DNA from: Cellulomonas endophytica
Lineage (GTDB): Bacteria; Actinomycetota; Actinomycetes; Actinomycetales; Cellulomonadaceae
Length of the DNA: 34,559 bases
Direction: 5' to 3'
NCBI RefSeq assembly: GCF_004123805.1
Contig: NZ_RWJX01000038.1
Span: forward strand, 1-34,559
Shown here: positions 23,365-30,929 of the stretch, one piece after another
Layout: each line of letters opens with the position of its first letter
Position numbering within the stretch: the first letter of the stretch is position 1
Translations under genes and position numbers: made by a program
Notes under the pieces: model-generated
What the model was told of the DNA's origin: nothing
Databases searched by the model: none
What the model saw: only the letters and a program-made list of their open reading frames with translations

Positions 23365-24075
23365 TCACCCCGCGGGGCGCAGCACCCGTCGTCGCGTCCG
23401 CCCGGCGGCGGCCCGCTCGCGCAGCCCCCGGGGCGTCAGGGCGGTCTGCGCGAGGGCCAGGAGCCCCTCGACGAGCAGGCAGAGCCCCGCGACGAGCACC
23501 CCGCCGGCCACGACCTGCCCGTACCGCTGGACGCCGAACCCCTCGACCACGATGGTGCCCAGGCTCTGCCCGCCGACGAGGGCCGCGAGCGGGACCGTGG
23601 CGATGACCTGCACGACCGCGGTCCGCACGCCCGCCGCCACGAGCGGGACGGCGAGCGGGACCTCGACCTGCCACAGGCGCTGGGCCGACGACAGGCCCGT
23701 TCCGACCGCGGCCTCGCGCACCGCGGGGTCGACGCCGCCGAGCCCCGTGACGGTGTTCGCGAGGATCGGCGGCACCGCGAAGACGGCGCACGCGAGGACG
23801 GTGGCCGTGCTCCCGAAGAAGCCGCTCGAGGCGAGGATCGTCAGGAGCGCGAGGGTCGGCAGCGCCCGTGTGGTGTTCGACACGACGACCCCCACGGTGG
23901 CGCCGCGCCCGCGGTGACCCAGCCACAGCCCGAGCGGCAGCGCGATCGCGGCGCCCAGGAGCACGGCCAGCAGCGTGACGAGCAGGTGGGTGCGGACGAG
24001 GTCGACGACGCCGTCGCGACCCGTCCAGTTGAGCGGGTCGTTGAGCCACACCAGGGCCTCGCGCAGGACGTCCAC
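23365..24075 (-). CDS. OpuB/OpuC-type ABC transporter permease
   Basis: 236-aa integral membrane permease (BPD_transp_1). About five to six hydrophobic segments, beginning with HLLVTLLAVLLGAAIALPLGLWLG. The EAA-like loop is AAVGTGLSSAQRLWQVEVPLAVP, which contacts the ATPase. The C-terminal 20 residues are Arg-rich and cytoplasmic. GTG 24075 lies 3 nt beyond the preceding permease stop, so the two are coupled. A gap of 148 bp separates it from the binding protein gene, which has its own RBS and probably its own promoter. Confidence 0.92.
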   Translation of the reverse strand: MDVLREALVWLNDPLNWTGRDGVVDLVRTHLLVTLLAVLLGAAIALPLGLWLGHRGRGATVGVVVSNTTRALPTLALLTILASSGFFGSTATVLACAVFAVPPILANTVTGLGGVDPAVREAAVGTGLSSAQRLWQVEVPLAVPLVAAGVRTAVVQVIATVPLAALVGGQSLGTIVVEGFGVQRYGQVVAGGVLVAGLCLLVEGLLALAQTALTPRGLRERAAAGRTRRRVLRPAG

Positions 24076-24078
24076 GGG

Positions 24079-24810
24079 TCACGCCCCCCGTCGCGCGGGC
24101 CGGGCCGACGCCTGCCCCGCCCGCGACCACGGGGTCAGCGCCCGGCCGACCAGCACGAGCGCGAGGTCGAGGACCAGCGCGAGCACCAGGCACAGGAGCG
24201 TGGCCGTGAGGACCTCGGCGTGGTAGTTGCTCCGGAAGCCGCGGAACATGAGCTGCCCGAGGCCGCCGTACCCGACGACGACGCCCACGGTCACGAGCGC
24301 CACCGTGGTCACGGTCGCCTGCCGCAGCCCGGTGACGACGCTGGGCAGCGCCGACGGCAGCTCCACCGCCGCGAGCATCCGCAGCCGGCCATAGCCCATG
24401 CCCCGCGCGGCGTCGGTCACCGCCGGGTCGACGCCCCGCAGCCCCACCAGCGCGTTGCGGAGCAGGACGAGCAGGGCGTACGCGACGAGCCCGATGAGCA
24501 CGGTGGTGCGGCCGATGCCCGTGTACGGCGCCAGGACGGCGAACAGCGCCAGCGACGGAACGGTGAACAGGACGCCGGAGGCCCCGAGCAGGGGACCGGC
24601 CAGCCGCGGCCGCAGGTGCGCGAGGGCCGCGAGCGGGAGGGCGACGAGGGTCGCGACGAGCACGGCCTGCACGGTGAGGGAGGTGTGCTGCGACAGCGCG
24701 CCGAGGATGTCCTCGCGGTTGCGCTCCACGTAGGTCCACGACAGCCAGGGGTTGGCCGGGGGCGCGCCGGCGGCGGCGAGCACCGGCACGAGGGCCGTCG
24801 GGGCGTCCAC
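24079..24810 (-). CDS. OpuB/OpuC-type ABC transporter permease
   Basis: 243-aa membrane permease, partner of the preceding permease gene product. Membrane segments follow a short periplasmic-like stretch (NPWLSWTYVERNREDILGAL). The EAA loop is AARGMGYGRLRMLAAVELPSALP, and the motif VVGYGGLGQLMF follows. The start GTG 24810 is supported by TACGGT 6 nt upstream. It diverges from the ATPase gene across 94 bp that carries an identical TACGGT-N6-GTG on the other strand. Confidence 0.92.
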   Translation of the reverse strand: MDAPTALVPVLAAAGAPPANPWLSWTYVERNREDILGALSQHTSLTVQAVLVATLVALPLAALAHLRPRLAGPLLGASGVLFTVPSLALFAVLAPYTGIGRTTVLIGLVAYALLVLLRNALVGLRGVDPAVTDAARGMGYGRLRMLAAVELPSALPSVVTGLRQATVTTVALVTVGVVVGYGGLGQLMFRGFRSNYHAEVLTATLLCLVLALVLDLALVLVGRALTPWSRAGQASARPARRGA

Positions 24811-24816
24811 GCGGCG

Positions 24817-24822
24817 ACCGTA
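24817..24822 (-). promoter_or_regulatory. -10 of leaderless permease gene
   Basis: TACGGT on the minus strand, 6 nt (cgccgc) before GTG 24810. It mirrors the divergent site at 24893. Confidence 0.6.
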
Positions 24823-24892
24823 CCGGGCCGCACCGACGCGGGCCTGAGGAGCGCGCCGCCGGCGTCCCTGCGCCCGCGGGCCCGACGGCGGC

Positions 24893-24898
24893 TACGGT
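24893..24898 (+). promoter_or_regulatory. -10 of leaderless ABC ATPase gene
   Basis: TACGGT, 6 nt (cctgcc), then GTG 24905. Together with the mirrored site it makes a compact divergent promoter pair for the transporter. Confidence 0.6.
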
Positions 24899-24904
24899 CC
24901 TGCC

Positions 24905-25965
<1,061 letters not shown>

Positions 25966-25969
<4 letters not shown>

Positions 25970-26904
25970 GCACCCCCAGCGCACCCACCGCCCGGATCGC
26001 CCTCGCCACCTGCGCGGAGCTGCCGGGTCTCGACCCGGACGACGCGCCCCTCGTCGCCGCCCTCGAGGCGCGCGGCATCGCGTCCGATGCCGTCGTCTGG
26101 GACGACCCGACGGTCGACTGGGGCGCCTACGCCGCCGTCGTCATCCGTTCCACCTGGGACTACACGGAGCGGCCGGCGCAGTTCGCCGAGTGGGCCCGCC
26201 GCGTCGAGCACTCCTCGCGGCTGCTCAACCCCGCGGACGTCGTGACCTGGAACATCGACAAGACCTACCTGCGCGACCTCGAGCGGGCCGGCCTGCCGAT
26301 CGTCCCGACCATCTGGCTCGACCCCGAGCGCAACCTCGACTCCCGCGCCATCCACACGCGGTTCCCCGCCTTCGGCGACTTCGTCATCAAGCCCACGGTG
26401 AGCGCGGGCTCGCGCGGCACCGGCCGGTACTCCGCCGGTGAGACGCAGTCGCGCTCCCTGGCCATCACGCACGCGAAGAACCTGCTCGGCGTCGGCCGCC
26501 GCGTCATGCTCCAGCGCTACCTGTCCTCCGCCGACTCGGTGGGGGAGACCGCGGTCGTCTTCGTCGACGGCGAGGTCTCGCACTCCGTGCGCAAGGCGCC
26601 CAGCCTCGCCGGCCCCTACCGCCAGGGCGAGGGCGGCGAGGGCACCCTGCACCGGGACGTGGTGCGCGACGCCGAGACGGCCTCGGAGGCCGAGCTCGAC
26701 CTCGCCCGCCGCGTCGTGGCCGCGCTGCCTCAGCTCGTCCCCGGCGTGGCGCACCCGCTGCTGTACACCCGCGTCGACCTGCTCCCGGACGACCAGGGGC
26801 GGCCCGTGGTCCTCGAGCTCGAGGTCACCGAGCCCTCCCTCTACCTGCAGCAGGGGCCGCAGGCGGCGGACGCCTTCGCGGACGCCCTGGTCGCGCGTCT
26901 CTGA
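25966..26904 (+). CDS. ATP-grasp domain protein
   Basis: 312-aa protein of the ATP-grasp fold, similar to RimK/glutathione-synthetase-like and cycloserine-cluster DcsG-like ligases. Seen: an N-terminal preATP-grasp region with VVIRSTWDYTERPAQF, WNIDKTYLRDLERAGLPIVPT, the ATP-binding FVIKPTVSAGSRGTGRY loop, a SAGETAVVF-like strand (VGETAVVFVDGEVSHSV) and the metal-binding LELEVTEPSLYL. These enzymes join a carboxylate to an amine or thiol via acyl-phosphate. It overlaps the ATPase stop by GTGA, and a TACGCT hexamer also fits a separate leaderless start. Why a ligase is coupled to an osmolyte ATPase is unknown; it may modify an imported solute. Confidence 0.87.
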
Positions 26905-26908
26905 CGGC

Positions 26909-26948
26909 ACCCGGCGCCGCTCGGCCGGTGGCCGGACGGCGCCCGGGC
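26909..26948. terminator. imperfect hairpin between convergent genes
   Basis: CCGGCGCCG and CGGCGCCCGG arms (one bulge) around a GGCCGG-rich loop fill the 45-bp gap between the ATP-grasp stop and the SPFH stop. Probably a shared bidirectional terminator. Confidence 0.45.
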
Positions 26949-26949
26949 G

Positions 26950-27933
26950 TCAGGGCTGTGCGGGGACCTGGACGAGCGGCGTCGAGCCCTCGGGCACCAC
27001 GAAGACCGTCCCGGCCTTCATCGCCTCGATGCGGCGCTGCTCGAGCACCTGCGGGGTGAGCGACTCCGACAGGAGCCGGTTCGCCTCCGCCTCGGCCTGC
27101 GCCTCCACGACGCGGGCCTGCGCGCTGACCTCCGTCGCCCGCAGGTTCGCCTCGGCCTCCGCCTCCTTCTGCTGCGCCACCTCGACGGCCTTGATGGACT
27201 GCTCGACCTCGTCGGTGAAGCGGATGTTCTGCAGGCTGACGGTCGAGATGGCCACGCCGTAGCCGCCGAGCCGCTCCGTCAGCGCGTCCGTGAGGCGCTG
27301 CGTGGCCTCGCCGCGCTTCTCGCCGCGGAAGTCGACGGGGCGGTAGGCGGTCGGCACGTCGCGGGTGACGGCGAGGACCTGCGGCTCGATGACCTGCTTC
27401 GTGAACCGCGCCTGGTCGCGGTACTGGCGGTAGAGCTCCTCGACCTTCTGGGACTGCAGGTTGTACGTGACCGACAGGTCGAAGTTCGTCTGCGCGCCGC
27501 CGGAGACCGACGAGGTCACCTCGAGGCCGTTGATCTCGCCACCGGTGTACTCGGGCACGGCGCCGTCGCTCGAGCCCGCGTAGGTGAGCACCTGGGAGAA
27601 CAGGTCCCAGTCGCTCGTCGTCTGCCACGGCGCCTTCCAGCCGAAGCCCGGCGTCTCGTCGACGCCCGCGATCGTCCCGCCAGGATTGATGAGGACCTTC
27701 GCCTGCCCCACGGACTGCGTGTAGATGCTGGCGAGGAACGCCAGCAGGAGCGCCAGCAGCAGCAGGAGCGCGGCGGCGACCCGCGGCAGGCGGCGCCGGT
27801 CGCCCTGCGGGCGTGCGGCCTTCCCGGCGCGGCCGGTGCCCTCGGCGGGCTGCGGCGGCGTCGGGGCGAGCAGGAACGACAGGCCGAGGACGGCGAGGCC
27901 GACGACGGCCACGACGATGGCGGTGACGAACAC
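26950..27933 (-). CDS. SPFH/band-7 (prohibitin-like) membrane protein
   Basis: 327-aa protein. An N-terminal membrane segment (about 2-22, FVTAIVVAVVGLAVLGLSFLLA), a basic linker and a second segment (about 55-75, AALLLLLALLLAFLASIY) precede a band-7 domain (about 80-250: AKVLINPGGTIAGVDETPGFGWKAPWQ, LSVTYNLQ, VAISTVSLQNIRFTDEVEQSI). The end is a Glu/Ala-rich coiled coil (about 245-295). Such proteins form membrane microdomain scaffolds. GTG 27933 is chosen over upstream in-frame ATG because GGAGGG lies about 7 nt before it and hydrophobic homology starts there. It follows a small membrane protein by 49 nt. Confidence 0.87.
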   Translation of the reverse strand: MFVTAIVVAVVGLAVLGLSFLLAPTPPQPAEGTGRAGKAARPQGDRRRLPRVAAALLLLLALLLAFLASIYTQSVGQAKVLINPGGTIAGVDETPGFGWKAPWQTTSDWDLFSQVLTYAGSSDGAVPEYTGGEINGLEVTSSVSGGAQTNFDLSVTYNLQSQKVEELYRQYRDQARFTKQVIEPQVLAVTRDVPTAYRPVDFRGEKRGEATQRLTDALTERLGGYGVAISTVSLQNIRFTDEVEQSIKAVEVAQQKEAEAEANLRATEVSAQARVVEAQAEAEANRLLSESLTPQVLEQRRIEAMKAGTVFVVPEGSTPLVQVPAQP

Positions 27934-27982
27934 GGGGCTTCCCTCCGGTCTTGCGGGTGCAGGTGCAGGTGCGCTGCAGGGC

Positions 27983-28273
27983 CTATCGGCCGTCGCGGCG
28001 GCGACGCGCGGGATCGGCGGGGCCCGCCGGGTCGTCGCCGTCAAAGGCCCTCTCCCAGGCGTGGCGGTCCCGCTGCCGGTCCTGACGGCGCTCGACGAGG
28101 GCCTCGTGGACCTCGGGGTCGGCGTCTCCGGCCCGGAGCCGGCGCCCCTCGGCGCGCCCGGCCTCCCGCAGCGCGGCCGCGGCCCGGGCCCGGCGGCGGC
28201 CGACCCACCAGCAGACGGCCACGGCGAGGACGGCGACGACGAGCAGGGCCAGGGTCGGCAGCAGCCGGGGCAC
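27983..28273 (-). CDS. small single-span membrane protein
   Basis: 96-aa protein with one N-terminal transmembrane segment (about 3-21, LLPTLALLVVAVLAVAVCWWVG) then a highly charged Arg/Glu/Asp-rich cytoplasmic tail with helical potential. No domain recognised. GTG 28273 has GGAGG about 6 nt upstream. It lies directly before the SPFH gene on the same strand, so the two probably form an operon; a partner role with the band-7 protein is possible but inferred from position only. Longer versions starting further upstream lack an RBS. Confidence 0.65.
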   Translation of the reverse strand: MPRLLPTLALLVVAVLAVAVCWWVGRRRARAAAALREAGRAEGRRLRAGDADPEVHEALVERRQDRQRDRHAWERAFDGDDPAGPADPARRRRDGR

Positions 28274-28416
28274 GGGTCCTCCGCGACGGGTCCGGGGTGC
28301 CGACGGGTGCCGGCCGGCCCCCAGGATGACCGGGCGAGAGGCGTCGTCCGGCCCGTTCCGGTCCGTCGGGGCGGGCTTCACCCGGGTGACGTGCGCGCCG
28401 CCCGGCCCCGGGACGA

Positions 28417-28448
28417 CGAGAGCCCCGTCCCGGGGGACGGGGCTCTCG
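28417..28448 (-). terminator. tRNA-His terminator hairpin
   Basis: CGAGAGCCCCGTCC (28417-28430) pairs perfectly with GGACGGGGCTCTCG (28435-28448), 4-nt loop. It is 7 nt past the tRNA-His 3' end on the minus strand. Confidence 0.8.
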
Positions 28449-28454
28449 CGACGG

Positions 28455-28528
28455 GGTGGCTAACGGGACTTGAACCCGCGACCCCCTGGACCACAACCAG
28501 GTGCTCTACCTACTGAGCTATAGCCACC
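28455..28528 (-). tRNA. tRNA-His (anticodon GTG)
   Basis: 74 nt including an encoded G-1. Acceptor GTGGCTA/TAGCCAC, with C73 (28455) opposite G-1 (28528), the histidine identity pair. The anticodon arm CCTGG-TTGTGGT-CCAGG gives GTG. CCA is not encoded. Confidence 0.97.
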
Positions 28529-28596
28529 ACGACCGTCCGTGAGCGGTGGGGCACCACCGGGGACGACCGGGCCCGGGCGAGCCGGACCGAGGACAG

Positions 28597-28602
28597 ATCA
28601 TA
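28597..28602 (-). promoter_or_regulatory. -10 of tRNA-His
   Basis: TATGAT on the minus strand, about 70 nt upstream of tRNA-His, in a GC-rich surrounding where such an AT-rich hexamer stands out. A weak TGTCCG at 28622-28627 may be the -35 (19-bp spacer). Confidence 0.5.
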
Positions 28603-28652
28603 GCGGGTGCGCGCCGTGCGCCGGACATCGCCCACGGCGGCGCCGAGCGCGC

Positions 28653-29315
28653 TCAGGCCTGCGCGCCCGGGCGGCGGCTCGGCAGCGCGGACTGCTCCAC
28701 GATCTGGCCCGCGATGGCGCGGGCCTCGGCCGAGGACGGCCCGGGCGCGGGCACGAGGATCGCCCGGCGGTAGTAGCGCAGCTCGTCGATGCTCTCGAGG
28801 ATGTCGGCGAGCGCGCGGTGCCCGCCGGTCTTGGCGGGGGAGGCGAAGTAGACCCGGGGGTACCAGCGCCGCGCGAGCTCCTTCACCGAGGAGACGTCGA
28901 TGATCCGGTAGTGCAGGTGCCCGACGAGGTCGGGCATGTCACGGTCGAGGAAGCCCTTGTCCGTGCCGACGGAGTTGCCCGCGAGCGGGGCCTTGCGCGG
29001 CTCGGGGACGTGCTCGCGGACGTACGCCAGCACCTGCTCCTCGGCGTCGGCGAGCGTGGTGCCCTCGGCCAGCGCGTCGAGCAGGCCGGACGTCGTGTGC
29101 ATCTGACGGACGAAGTCGCCCATCTGCTCGAGGGCGGCGTCCGGCGGCCGGACGACGACGTCCACGCCCTCGCCGAGCACCCGCAGCTCGGAGTCCGTCA
29201 CCACCGCGGCGACCTCGACGAGCGCGTCGGCGCCGAGGTCGAGCCCCGTCATCTCGCAGTCGATCCAGACGATCCGGTCGTTGGCGTGGTTCCCCGCTGG
29301 GCCCGTGCTGCTCAC
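28653..29315 (-). CDS. orn: oligoribonuclease
   Basis: 220-aa DEDDh 3'-5' exonuclease that degrades 2-5 nt RNAs and linear pGpG, an essential last step in RNA turnover in many actinobacteria. Seen: [10 protein letters not shown] (ExoI, Asp and Glu), [31 protein letters not shown] (ExoII and core), and [11 protein letters not shown] (ExoIII His and Asp). It is slightly longer than E. coli Orn (181 aa) through an N-terminal stretch and a C-terminal Pro/Arg tail. GTG 29315 is supported by TACGCT 6 nt upstream (leaderless). Its neighbour tRNA-His lies downstream on the same strand. Confidence 0.95.
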   Translation of the reverse strand: MSSTGPAGNHANDRIVWIDCEMTGLDLGADALVEVAAVVTDSELRVLGEGVDVVVRPPDAALEQMGDFVRQMHTTSGLLDALAEGTTLADAEEQVLAYVREHVPEPRKAPLAGNSVGTDKGFLDRDMPDLVGHLHYRIIDVSSVKELARRWYPRVYFASPAKTGGHRALADILESIDELRYYRRAILVPAPGPSSAEARAIAGQIVEQSALPSRRPGAQA

Positions 29316-29321
29316 CGGGAC

Positions 29322-29327
29322 AGCGTA
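29322..29327 (-). promoter_or_regulatory. -10 of leaderless oligoribonuclease gene
   Basis: TACGCT on the minus strand, 6 nt (gtcccg) before GTG 29315; the spacer is identical to that before GTG 727. Confidence 0.6.
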
Positions 29328-29384
29328 GGCGCCGGGCCCGCCGGGGCGTCCCGGCCGCGTACCGACCGCGTGCGGACGCAGAAC

Positions 29385-29412
29385 GGCCCCGGTCCCTCAG
29401 GGGACCGGGGCC
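29385..29412 (-). terminator. terminator of small Ala/Arg-rich gene
   Basis: Perfect 12-bp stem GGCCCCGGTCCC/GGGACCGGGGCC with loop TCAG, located about 60 nt past the stop at 29474 on the minus strand and upstream of orn. Confidence 0.8.
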
Positions 29413-29473
29413 GCGCTGGCGGGTCGGGCGTCGGCGGGGGCGGTGGGCCCGGGGCCGGTGCCCCGTGGGTGCG

Positions 29474-29734
29474 TCAGCACGCCGACCCGGTCGAGGTGCG
29501 GCGCTCGCCGACGGGCTCGGCGTGCTCGGCGAGGAAGCGCTGGAGCGCGGCCTCGTCGAGGGCGAGACCGGCCTCGACGGCGAGCGAGGCCGGCACCGTG
29601 GCCGGGACGCGGGTGGCGGCCTCGGCCGTGGCGCGGGCGGCGACGGCCTCGGCGCGCCGGCGTGCCGTCTCCGCGCGCGCGACGCGCTCGGCGTGGTCCT
29701 GGCGGGCCAGGCTGTGGAGCATCTCGGGATGCAT
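29474..29734 (-). CDS. small Ala/Arg-rich protein, unknown function
   Basis: 86-aa predicted helical protein rich in Ala, Arg and Glu, starting MHPEMLHSLARQDHAERVARAE; ends with a short tail with a C-terminal Cys. The HPEMLxxLARQ opening is like small uncharacterised proteins I associate with actinobacteria, but no function is known. ATG 29734 follows a strong CGGAGGGGG Shine-Dalgarno at about 9 nt and the gene has its own terminator, so it is very likely real. Its upstream region carries GTGGGAGCACTTCACC (29800-29815), shared with the heptose operon region. It is the last host-like gene before the low-GC island. Confidence 0.7.
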   Translation of the reverse strand: MHPEMLHSLARQDHAERVARAETARRRAEAVAARATAEAATRVPATVPASLAVEAGLALDEAALQRFLAEHAEPVGERRTSTGSAC

Positions 29735-29799
29735 GGGTGGGCCCCCTCCGGGCATGACGGACCAGGCCCCGGTCGGGCCCGGCGGTGTGCTGTGGTGCG

Positions 29800-29815
29800 G
29801 TGGGAGCACTTCACC
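29800..29815. promoter_or_regulatory. shared upstream motif
   Basis: GTGGGAGCACTTCACC, 15/16 identical to 10091-10106. GTG...CAC ends give it a loose palindromic look. It lies 66-81 nt upstream of the small gene at 29734. A LacI-type operator such as the CebR box begins TGGGAGC, but the right half does not match. Confidence 0.25.
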
Positions 29816-30033
29816 AGAGCAGCAGGTTCGTTGTCATCCCTTTTCTCCTCAGAGGCCGCTTGCTCGGCGCGCTGTCCGGCAGGCCAGCCGGGTCAACATG
29901 GAGACTGCGGTGTTTTCGGCAAACTAAAGGACCGTGCCTCGTGGGGGCATTCGACCTCGTGACGCAAGAGCGCAGGAGCGGATCGTTAGTCAGCAGAGAT
30001 CCTTTCCGCTCGCCGCCGTCGGCTGCGTACACC

Positions 30034-30063
30034 TTGTCGTGCGCGCACTTCCGCCAGTAGCCT
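30034..30063 (+). promoter_or_regulatory. promoter of 191-aa gene
   Basis: TTGTCG (30034-30039) and TAGCCT (30058-30063) with an 18-bp spacer, a good housekeeping-type match. The 5' leader would be about 100 nt. Confidence 0.5.
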
Positions 30064-30167
30064 GGCCAAGGGTGGGTGATCTCCACAGGGGAAGACGAAC
30101 GTGACCACGTGCATCACCGCTTTCGCCCGCGCATTCTCTTCGAAGCTCAACAACTCGAGGTGCCGAC

Positions 30168-30743
30168 ATGGATCCAGAAGTTCAGCAGTTGGCAGGGCAA
30201 CTCGCAGCGTCGGCGTTGCGCAATACGGCGGCGATGGTTGCAGATCAGGTCAGAACCATCACGAGCAGCAAGCGCGACCGCGATGCCGTAGCCGAACTCG
30301 AACAAATCATCAGCGAATTACTGGCAGATAAGGCGGAGATCACCCGAATCGCACAAGCCTACCAGGAGCAACTGGTAGCACAGAAGATTACCGACGACGA
30401 AGTCCGGTACGTTGCTGACACGGTGGTGCCGACGCTGAAGGAGGTCGCCAAGACAACGGGCACGAGCGAGAGCGAGATTGACAAGGTGCTTCCCGCTCTC
30501 GAAGCACTCATTTCAGTACAAACGGTGACCGTGCTGCAGCTTTTCGGCTTCAACTTCAAGAGAGCTGTGGGTGAGCCCCTCACCGATCTCGTCGCGCGGG
30601 CTATTCAGAATGCGGGGCCAGCCCCCGTCGACGTGGCCGCCGATCTAACTCTGGCGAGAGCCCGTCAGCAAGCGGCAATGGCGGAGGCGGTTCTCGATCC
30701 GGACGCGTTCGCCCGACTGCAAGCTGTCTTCGGCGGAGCCTAA
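30168..30743 (+). CDS. unrecognised helical protein in island
   Basis: 191-aa soluble, mostly helical protein (MDPEVQQLAGQLAASALRN start) of mixed charge; no membrane segment or signal peptide. Segments such as AELEQIISELLADKAEITRIAQAYQEQL and TGTSESEIDKVLPALEALISVQ read as amphipathic helices, and a hydrophobic helix (VTVLQLFGFNFKRAVGEPLTDLVARAI) follows. ATG 30168 has a gaggtg Shine-Dalgarno. Composition is visibly lower in GC than host genes and it contains a TTA codon (30318), rare in such genomes. No function recognised. It converges with the Mrr-like gene across 186 bp; co-residence in the island could mean a joint role, but opposite strands argue against an operon. Confidence 0.75.
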   Translation: MDPEVQQLAGQLAASALRNTAAMVADQVRTITSSKRDRDAVAELEQIISELLADKAEITRIAQAYQEQLVAQKITDDEVRYVADTVVPTLKEVAKTTGTSESEIDKVLPALEALISVQTVTVLQLFGFNFKRAVGEPLTDLVARAIQNAGPAPVDVAADLTLARARQQAAMAEAVLDPDAFARLQAVFGGA

Positions 30744-30929
30744 GAGGTGATGGAGAAGGGTCGCGAACTGATTTTAATCGCGTGAGTGGTCGACGACTAC
30801 GCAAGAATATCTGCGAGGACGCGTGGCCTTTGTCGGGCATCGTGGCGGGTGGTTCGCACGGCCTCGGCGCTGAGCAACTGGTCTGAGTGACCGAAGCAGA
30901 GCGCCAATGCACCGGGAGATGCGCAATCA

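Larger units (their letters stand above)
29735..30167. other. intergenic boundary of low-GC island
   Basis: 433 bp without a convincing gene. GC falls visibly from about 29.82 kb, marking the left end of the island. It holds the 29800-29815 motif and a promoter for the next gene. Short frames here (for example 29811-30086 minus) have no RBS, start support or recognisable content. No copy of the tRNA-Arg 3' end, as expected for an attachment site, was found. Confidence 0.6.

Noticed and set aside
29816..30060. A second attachment-site copy of the tRNA-Arg 3' end at the left end of the island
   Set aside because: Reading the region shows only short ccggcagg-type matches, not a repeat of the T-arm/acceptor sequence. 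An exact search allowing mismatches would settle this.
29811..30086. A 91-codon minus-strand frame in the island boundary
   Set aside because: It lies antisense to the promoter of the 191-aa gene, has no RBS and no recognisable content.
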